Both the position numbers and the translations under genes were made by a program. Positions 5,388 to 9,907 of a DNA stretch of 9,907 bases are shown here, one piece after another. The notes beneath the pieces were generated by a model. It ran no database searches. It was not told the DNA's origin and saw nothing but the letters and a program-made list of their open reading frames with translations. The stretch covers positions 1 to 9,907 of the forward strand of contig CAUCTV010000046.1 of NCBI GenBank assembly GCA_958445895.1, written 5' to 3'. Within the stretch, counting starts at the first letter, position 1; the number at the start of each line of letters is the position of its first letter. Origin of the DNA: an uncultured Collinsella sp. GTDB taxonomy: Bacteria > Actinomycetota > Coriobacteriia > Coriobacteriales > Coriobacteriaceae.

Positions 5388-6407
5388 GTGGGGACCGCGA
5401 TCGACATGGCATTTGACGGCGCGACGCTTGCCACCTGCCCACTCTCGGCACTGGTGCTCTCGTTTGCCTTTTACGGGTTTTGCGGTTGGGCATGGGAGTC
5501 GACAGTATGCGCCATGCTCAATCACGGACGATTTGCCAACAGTGGCTTTTTGCTTGGGCCGTGCTGCCCCATCTATGGCGCGGGCGGCATTGCCTGCTGG
5601 CTGCTGTTGCGTGGGATTCCGGATGCCTCGAGCCAGTTTGTCGCTGCAGCGCTCGTATGCAGCGTGATTGAGTACAGTGTGGGCCTTCTATTGGAAAAAA
5701 CAACGGGCGCTCGCTTTTGGGACTATTCGCACCTGCCGTTTAACCTGCACGGACGCATCTGCCTGTACTGGGCATGCGCGTTTGGCCTGGGTGCGTTGTG
5801 TATTTGCCGCGTGGTGGAGCCGGCGGTGTTGGGCCTGCTTGCCCATCTGCCGGTGCTGATTGTGCGGCTGTCCGCGTTTATCGTCGCGGTCGCGATGATG
5901 GTCGACGCGGTGTGCTCGTTGGCGAGCTGGCGGCGTCTGTCTGATCAGCTGGAGCGCGTCCGGGCCGACCTTGCCGACCGCATTAATGAGTCGCTTGCCG
6001 ATGCCTCGGACTCAATGCTTGAGCGCATTCCCGATTCGACGATTGACTCGGTGGCACAGACGCACATCCGCAGCCGTGCCGTTAACGCGTGGCTGGCGGA
6101 GCTGGGCGATGCGACGCTCGATGCCCTGCGCGAGAAGGCTTCGATGCCGACGTTTATCGCGGATGGTGCTCGCGGCCTGGCGCTCGCTGCCCGCCGCGTG
6201 GCCGATGCCGCGCCGAGCATGCCGCGTCCGTCGTTCAGTCGTCGCCTTGCCGGCAAGCGCATGAGCCGTCCGGTGCCGAGCGTGTCGCTCAGCCGCCGCG
6301 ACCTGCGCTTTTTCAATGCCTTCCCGCGTCTGCGCATCAATCGCTACGAAGGTGTCATTCGAGCAACTAATCTCCGCGACCGCGCCCGCGAGCTGTTTCG
6401 GCGCTAG
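5388..6407 (+). CDS. Putative ABC-transporter type IV family membrane protein (PF06541) with long C-terminal extension
   Basis: This 339-residue protein has five or so membrane segments in the first half (about 20-40, 52-75, 84-101, 124-141, 145-172). Family-typical sequence is clear: FYGFCGWAWES (28-38), NSGFLLGPCCPIYG (51-64), EYSVGLLLEK (95-104) and WDYSHLPFNLHGRIC (111-125). Despite the Pfam name the family has no proven transport function. From residue 180 a cytoplasmic, largely helical and charged region follows, ending in a basic segment with RDLRFFNAFPRLRINRY (304-320). The GTG at 5388 is chosen because GGAGAGG ends seven bases before it; the next in-frame ATG (5406) lacks a ribosome binding site. 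It is tightly linked to the HD-domain gene upstream. No terminator with a T-run was found after it. Confidence 0.85.
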   Translation: MGTAIDMAFDGATLATCPLSALVLSFAFYGFCGWAWESTVCAMLNHGRFANSGFLLGPCCPIYGAGGIACWLLLRGIPDASSQFVAAALVCSVIEYSVGLLLEKTTGARFWDYSHLPFNLHGRICLYWACAFGLGALCICRVVEPAVLGLLAHLPVLIVRLSAFIVAVAMMVDAVCSLASWRRLSDQLERVRADLADRINESLADASDSMLERIPDSTIDSVAQTHIRSRAVNAWLAELGDATLDALREKASMPTFIADGARGLALAARRVADAAPSMPRPSFSRRLAGKRMSRPVPSVSLSRRDLRFFNAFPRLRINRYEGVIRATNLRDRARELFRR

Positions 6408-6605
6408 CCGGGATGGGCGTGCTCACGGCTCCCTTGCTCGCGTATTTCCCGTCCGTTTCGCGTCCGTTGCCGTGCCGTTTCCAAGATTGCGGCACCGTTT
6501 CCATTCGACAACGCAGCGTTTAACAACGCCGTATCTGGTCTACACCAGTTGCCCCTCGGCCGCATTATGGGCGCCGACAACGTTCATGCGATCAAGGGGG
6601 AGCGA

Positions 6606-7883
6606 ATGTACGATACGGGATCGACAACGTTTATGCTCATCTGCACCATGCTCGTGTTTTTAATGACACCGGGTCTGGCGTTTTTCTATGGCGGCCTGTC
6701 TAGGCGCAAAAATGTCATCAACACCATGCTCATGTGCTTTGGCGCCATTGGCCTGGTTGGCGTGCTGTGGATTGTTGCCGGCTGGTCGCTGGCCTACGGC
6801 GGCGACGGTTCCAGCCCGTTTATTGGAGGCCTTGACCAGCTACTGTGCCTTCCGGTGCTCAACCAGGTGCTGCAGGCGGCCGAGGGCAATGCCACTGACG
6901 GCGCCGTCTACCCTCAGATCATCAACATCGCCTTTCAGATGGCATTTGCCATGATCACTGCTGCTATCGTCACGGGCAGCCTGGCCGGCCGCGTTAAGTT
7001 TGGTGCCATGACGGCCTTCCTGGGCATTTGGCTGCTTGTGGTCTATGCGCCGCTTGCCCACATGGTTTGGGGCGGCGAGGGCTCCTTTATCGGTGACATT
7101 ATCGGCGCACTCGACTTTGCCGGCGGCGACGTGGTGCACATTTCGTCCGGTCTTACGGGCCTGATTCTCTGCTTAATGCTCGGCCGTCGTCGTGGTTTTG
7201 GCATGGTGAGCTATCGTCCGCATAACGTGCCGTTTGTAGCGCTGGGCGCCGGCCTGCTTTGGTTTGGCTGGTTTGGCTTTAACGGCGGCAGCGAGTTTAA
7301 GGCCGACGCCGTGGCGGCACTCGCCATCCTCAACACCGTGACGGCCAGCGCGGCGGGCATGGTCTCGTGGCTTGCCGTCGAGCGCGTGCACACTGGTCGC
7401 CCCACGCTGGTGGGCGCCAACACCGGTCTGGTTGCGGGACTTGTGGTGGTCACGCCCGGCGCGGGCTTTGTCGAGCCGTGGGCAGCGCTGGTTATGGGCC
7501 TGATCGTATCGCCCGTCTGCTACCTGGCCATCAGCCATCTTAAGACCAAGTTTGGCTACGACGACGCACTCGACGCGTTCGGTTGCCATGGTATCGGCGG
7601 CATCCTGGGCGGCGTGCTCACGGGCCTGTTCTGCGTGCCGGAGCTCTCGTGGACCGGTAAGGGCGGCCTGTTCTACACGGGCGACGTGTCGCTGCTCGTT
7701 TCGCAGATTCTGGGCATTGTGGTGACGGTCGCTATTGTGCTGGTGCTCGATTTGGTAATCGCCGCGGTGGTCAAGGCACTGTTCCACGGCAGTCTGCGTG
7801 TGGACGAGGCCGATGAGGCGCTGGGCCTGGATGCGAGTCAGCACGGCGAGAGCGCCTATCCTTCTTTCTCCGGACTCGATTAG
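6606..7883 (+). CDS. amtB: Ammonium transporter AmtB/Mep family
   Basis: This 425-residue, eleven-helix channel conducts ammonium/ammonia through the inner membrane. Visible hallmarks are LAFFYGGLSRRKN (24-36), the gate Phe F110 in INIAFQMAFA, D170 in ALDFAGGDVVHI, and the pore twin histidines H178 and H328 (AFGCHGIGGILG). The C-terminal tail LRVDEADEALGLDASQHGESAY (397-418) is the conserved segment that couples the trimer and meets PII. There is no cleavable signal peptide, unlike E. coli AmtB. ATG 6606 follows AAGGGGGAG by a few bases; an in-frame ATG at 6549 has no ribosome binding site. The 198-bp upstream gap shows a 5-bp hairpin CTGGT-CTAC-ACCAG (6535-6548) and several CCGTTTC-like repeats, but no promoter I can defend. 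The PII gene follows 154 bp later. Confidence 0.97.
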   Translation: MYDTGSTTFMLICTMLVFLMTPGLAFFYGGLSRRKNVINTMLMCFGAIGLVGVLWIVAGWSLAYGGDGSSPFIGGLDQLLCLPVLNQVLQAAEGNATDGAVYPQIINIAFQMAFAMITAAIVTGSLAGRVKFGAMTAFLGIWLLVVYAPLAHMVWGGEGSFIGDIIGALDFAGGDVVHISSGLTGLILCLMLGRRRGFGMVSYRPHNVPFVALGAGLLWFGWFGFNGGSEFKADAVAALAILNTVTASAAGMVSWLAVERVHTGRPTLVGANTGLVAGLVVVTPGAGFVEPWAALVMGLIVSPVCYLAISHLKTKFGYDDALDAFGCHGIGGILGGVLTGLFCVPELSWTGKGGLFYTGDVSLLVSQILGIVVTVAIVLVLDLVIAAVVKALFHGSLRVDEADEALGLDASQHGESAYPSFSGLD

Positions 7884-7885
7884 CA

Positions 7886-7993
7886 GCGCGGCTTTCCCAA
7901 GCACCCGACCTTGCCCCTCAAGCCGTCGCTTGCGTACCGAAGTACGCGGCGCTCCTCTTTCGGGGCAATCTCGGGCACTTGGAAAACCCGCGT
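7886..7993. repeat. Large structured palindromic element between amtB and the PII gene
   Basis: The outer arms 7886-7917 and 7962-7993 match as inverted repeats at 25 of 32 positions, including CGCGG, CCAAG, CCCGA and TTGCCCC blocks. Inside are two small perfect hairpins: CAAGC-CGTC-GCTTG (7919-7932) and GCGTAC-CGAA-GTACGC (7932-7947). Several arm mismatches become G·U pairs in minus-strand RNA. It starts 2 bp after the amtB stop. No T-run follows, so it is not a plain terminator; it may be a dispersed palindromic repeat or an mRNA processing/stability element inside the operon. Confidence 0.65.
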
Positions 7994-8037
7994 CATTGAA
8001 TGGCAATTCATTTCTTTACTAAAGAGAGGAATTTACT

Positions 8038-8376
8038 ATGAAGAAGATTACGGCGATCGTTCGTGCCGAGAAGCTTGAGGTTCTTAAAGATGCGCTGTTT
8101 GCTGCCGATGTTCGTGGCATGACTATCAACCAGGTACAGGGCTGCGGCGCTCAACATGGCTGGAAAGAATACGTGCGCGGTAACGAGCTACTCGTCAATA
8201 CCATCCCCAAGGTGCAGTTCACCCTCATCTGCGCTGATGAGCACGTTGACGGAATTGTCGACATCATCTGCAATGCCGCCCGCACCGGTGCCGTTGGAGA
8301 CGGCAAGATTTGGGTCGAGCCGGTCGAGGAAGTTATCCGCATCCGTACCGGCGAACACGGCCCGGCCGCGGTGTAG
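8038..8376 (+). CDS. glnB: P-II family nitrogen regulatory protein
   Basis: This 112-residue trimeric signal protein senses ATP/ADP and 2-oxoglutarate and, when paired with amtB, blocks the channel through its T-loop (a GlnK-like role). Numbering matches E. coli GlnB exactly. Kept are Q39, K58, the signature TGAVGDGKIWV (83-93) with K90, and R101/R103 in VIRIRTGE. Changed are the T-loop: Tyr51, the uridylylation/adenylylation site, is Leu; Ser/Ala49 is Asn; Tyr46 is Val; and Arg38 and Lys85 are Ala. So covalent switching at Tyr51 is not possible. ATG 8038 has GAGAGGAA upstream at good spacing. A weak promoter-like pair (TTGAAT near 7996, TAAAGA near 8020) may allow separate expression. Confidence 0.95.
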   Translation: MKKITAIVRAEKLEVLKDALFAADVRGMTINQVQGCGAQHGWKEYVRGNELLVNTIPKVQFTLICADEHVDGIVDIICNAARTGAVGDGKIWVEPVEEVIRIRTGEHGPAAV

Positions 8377-8378
8377 AA

Positions 8379-8408
8379 TCGACCGTCTGCCATCCGCAAC
8401 GTTAAAAT
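8379..8408 (+). promoter_or_regulatory. Possible promoter of the TetR-family gene
   Basis: TCGACC (8379-8384) and TAAAAT (8403-8408) are 18 bases apart, four and five matches to consensus. They lie right after the PII stop codon and about 43 bases before ATG 8451. The left arm of the 12-bp inverted repeat falls between the two boxes. Confidence 0.4.
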
Positions 8409-8443
8409 GCTGCAATGAGGCACAAGACTTGCGTTGCGGATGG
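8390..8443. promoter_or_regulatory. 12-bp inverted repeat bracketing the tetR promoter/start region
   Basis: CCATCCGCAACG (8390-8401) and CGTTGCGGATGG (8432-8443) are perfect inverted arms with a 30-base spacer. Arm-to-arm distance is 42 bp, about four helical turns, so both halves face the same side of DNA. No T-run follows, so it is a poor terminator. It may be an operator pair or, in read-through mRNA from the PII gene, a long-loop hairpin just before the tetR start codon. It does not resemble the operators at 9117 and 9182. Confidence 0.5.
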
Positions 8444-8450
8444 GCGGATT

Positions 8451-9113
8451 ATGGGTCGCAATAAATATCCCGAGGAGACGGTCGCGAAGATTCTCGACGC
8501 GGCACTGGAGCTATTCTGCGCACAGGGTTATGAGGGGACGAGTATTCAAGATATCGTTGACCGTCTCGACGGCATGACCAAGGGCGCTGTCTATCATCAC
8601 TTCAAGAGCAAAGAAGAGATTTTCAACGCCGCGTTTGATCGGGCGATGACTCCGATTGTTGAGCGCCGCCGCTCGATGCTTGGCGTCGGTAATATGACCG
8701 GAGCCCAAAAGCTCAAGCGACTGTACGCTCCCGAGTCCGTTGTTCCACAAATTGAGCTATGGGCACGTATGCGTCCTGCAGCAGATCCGGTAAAAAGCTC
8801 GCGCCTACTGGCGATGCAGTACCAGGGTTCATTTGACGAGTCGGCCGATGGCTGTCTCTTGCCAGTGATCGAGGAGGGCATCGCCGACGGATCCATTGCG
8901 TGCGAATGCCCGCGCGAAGCGGCAGAGGCCGTATCGTTGCTGGCGAATCTCTGGTTGCTGCCACTGTTTCGTCCGCTTGAACCCAAGGATCGAATGCTCG
9001 CTCGCGCTCAATGTTTGGCGCAGATGGCCTCTGCGGTGGGACTCGATTTGGGCGAGGAAGTGCTCCAGACAACGGCGCAGATTTGGGACGTATGGGACTG
9101 CGCCGGGTGGTAA
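8451..9113 (+). CDS. TetR/AcrR-family transcriptional regulator
   Basis: This 220-residue regulator has an N-terminal helix-turn-helix (about residues 12-60: ILDAALELFCAQGYEGTSIQDIVDRL then GAVYHHFKSKEEIF) and a helical ligand-binding C-terminal domain of no recognisable subtype. An insert-like DGMT occurs before the recognition helix where many members have only AGVS. ATG 8451 is preferred because the domain begins there as usual; GGGCGG upstream is a mediocre ribosome binding site, and the in-frame ATG at 8415 has none. It lies 100 bp upstream of, and in the same direction as, an MFS exporter gene with two operator-like palindromes between them, so local repression of the exporter is likely. 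A terminator at 9147-9168 ends it. Confidence 0.92.
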   Translation: MGRNKYPEETVAKILDAALELFCAQGYEGTSIQDIVDRLDGMTKGAVYHHFKSKEEIFNAAFDRAMTPIVERRRSMLGVGNMTGAQKLKRLYAPESVVPQIELWARMRPAADPVKSSRLLAMQYQGSFDESADGCLLPVIEEGIADGSIACECPREAAEAVSLLANLWLLPLFRPLEPKDRMLARAQCLAQMASAVGLDLGEEVLQTTAQIWDVWDCAGW

Positions 9114-9116
9114 TAT

Positions 9117-9133
9117 AGATACCAACGGTATGT
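9117..9133. promoter_or_regulatory. Operator-like palindrome O1
   Basis: AGATACCAACGGTATGT has half-sites ATAC/GTAT around a 5-base centre and matches the layout of O2 (ACATACTAGTGGTATGT) base for base at 12 of 17 positions. It sits 4 bp after the tetR stop and before the terminator. Confidence 0.55.
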
Positions 9134-9146
9134 AATTGATTTGTGA

Positions 9147-9168
9147 GGGTAGCCACGGCTGCCCTTTT
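9147..9168 (+). terminator. Intrinsic terminator after tetR
   Basis: GGGTAGC (9147-9153) pairs with GCTGCCC (9158-9164), 7 bp with one T·G pair and a CACG loop, followed by TTTT. It is short, so read-through into the exporter is possible. Confidence 0.6.
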
Positions 9169-9179
9169 CAAGTCATTAA

Positions 9180-9200
9180 ATACATACTAGTGGTATGTAT
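9180..9200. promoter_or_regulatory. Operator-like palindrome O2 upstream of the MFS gene
   Basis: ATACATAC-TAGTG-GTATGTAT is a perfect 8-bp inverted repeat with a 5-base centre, 14 bases before the MFS start codon and abutting its ribosome binding site. Size and form suit a TetR-family dimer. Its centre is 65 bp from that of O1. No clear -35/-10 pair was found, but a start site in this stretch would be blocked by a repressor bound here. Confidence 0.7.
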
Positions 9201-9213
9201 AGGGGGTGGGCTT

Positions 9214-9907
9214 ATGGCTGGGCTGAGAGACGTCGGTGTCTCGTTGAAATCAAAAACAGTGCGGTCAATCAGGCTCGCGGAACTTCTGGTTGCGCAGCTG
9301 TGCACGTATTCGATGCTGTCGGCGCTGTGCTTTGCGTATCCACTTTACTTGTTCGATCGCAGTGGATCGTCAACGTTATATGGCGTCGTCGCGGCGATAG
9401 CGTTCATACCCGGCGTACTTGCAACTCCGGCTGGCGGAATCTTGGCGGATAGGGGAAGACATCGCGAGGTCCTCGTGGCCCTCGGCATTGCTCTGATGAC
9501 TGCATCACTGCTGTCTATCCCCATGAAGCGCTCGTTGCCTCTTGCGGTCGTCGTAGTAGCGATACTTTGTGTTCAATATGGTGTTCAATCGCTGCTAAAG
9601 CCAATGCTCCAAATTGAGACGGTGCGCATGGCGGGTGAAAAGAAGGTTGAGCGGGCCACTGCATTGGTTTCGCAGGTGACCATGGTGAGCAATATCTTGG
9701 GTCCTGTGGTCGGGACGGCAGTCTATGGGTGCTTTGGCATCGATGCTCTTTGCACAATCGCGTCGGTAACGTTTGCGATTTCAGCTCTGTTGTTTGGTGG
9801 CGTACTCAAGCAAAATGCCTCATCTGAAACGATGGGAGACGGCGCGACTCGCACGACATGCCGAAACGATTTTCGGGAGTCGATTCGGTATCTGTTGCAA
9901 AATGCAT
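9214..9907 (+). CDS. Major facilitator superfamily transporter, probable exporter (partial, C-terminus beyond window)
   Basis: The frame stays open to the right edge, giving 231 residues (first half of a roughly 400-residue MFS protein). It starts MAGLRDVGVSLKSKT, then membrane segments at about 22-45, 55-75, 85-102, 110-125 and 155-200. AGGILADRGRHREV (73-86) is an MFS motif A between helices 2 and 3, one residue shorter than the usual D-R-x-G-R-R form. VSQVTMVSNILGPVVGTAVYG (152-172) resembles the helix-5 region of drug/H+ antiporters and MFS_3-type exporters. ATG 9214 follows AGGGGGTGGG by about five bases. The upstream TetR gene and operator suggest inducible efflux of a toxic compound; substrate unknown. 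ATA, AGA, AGG and TTA codons are more frequent than in amtB or the dxs-like gene. Confidence 0.88.
   Translation, partial: MAGLRDVGVSLKSKTVRSIRLAELLVAQLCTYSMLSALCFAYPLYLFDRSGSSTLYGVVAAIAFIPGVLATPAGGILADRGRHREVLVALGIALMTASLLSIPMKRSLPLAVVVVAILCVQYGVQSLLKPMLQIETVRMAGEKKVERATALVSQVTMVSNILGPVVGTAVYGCFGIDALCTIASVTFAISALLFGGVLKQNASSETMGDGATRTTCRNDFRESIRYLLQNA

Noticed and set aside
6474..6500. Hairpin GTGCCG/CGGCAC as terminator of the HD/PF06541 unit
   Set aside because: Only 6 bp with a long loop and no T-run; cannot be separated from chance in GC-rich DNA.
6549..6605. Upstream ATG extending AmtB by 19 residues
   Set aside because: No ribosome binding site; extension is not hydrophobic and 6606 has AAGGGGGAG.
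7886..7993. Intrinsic terminator after amtB
   Set aside because: Large stem but no T-run after it on either strand.
7173..8006. 277-codon minus-strand open frame opposite amtB
   Set aside because: Its residues are Arg/His/Ala-rich without any domain; it is the antisense shadow of amtB, which has clear family motifs.
9195..9452. 85-codon open frame at the start of the MFS region
   Set aside because: Out of frame with the MFS coding sequence, which continues open to the window end with transporter motifs.

Overview
The window is high-GC actinobacterial chromosome. Gene content and protein character point to the class Coriobacteriia, most probably a Collinsella-like gut bacterium: a gluB-type amino-acid importer with a Tat-like lipoprotein signal, a short DXS-like enzyme, an HD-domain protein next to a PF06541 membrane protein, and an amtB-PII pair. 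This assignment is inference from the sequence and memory, not from a search.

Positions 1-2341 (minus strand) hold an amino-acid ABC importer: promoter, substrate-binding lipoprotein, an intergenic hairpin, then two permeases overlapping by 4 bp. The second permease runs off the left edge, and the ATPase is not in view. Positions 2342-2838 lack a conventional gene. They hold a plus-strand promoter-like site, a 12-codon aromatic-rich leader ORF with a good ribosome binding site, a 14-bp hairpin, two pairs of inverted repeats built on TCTGTAACA, and a bidirectional terminator. Together these look like a short orphan transcript that leads to no gene.

Positions 2839-4620 (minus) encode a DXS-family thiamine-diphosphate enzyme. 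Its cofactor and catalytic motifs are kept, but several residues that usually bind the sugar-phosphate are changed. Divergent from it at 4848-6407 (plus) is a two-gene unit: an HD-domain protein and a PF06541 membrane protein 3 bp apart. The divergent intergenic region carries a perfect 12-bp palindrome.

Positions 6606-8376 (plus) are the nitrogen module: an AmtB ammonium channel and a PII signal protein, separated by a 108-bp, highly structured palindromic element. The PII lacks Tyr51, the usual uridylylation/adenylylation site, so control probably rests on effector binding alone.

Positions 8451-9907 (plus) are a TetR-family regulator followed by an MFS exporter cut by the right edge. Two matching 17-bp operator-like palindromes lie between them, on either side of an intrinsic terminator. 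A third, different inverted repeat brackets the likely tetR promoter. This is a typical self-contained, inducible efflux unit, and its codon use is somewhat less GC-biased than its neighbours.
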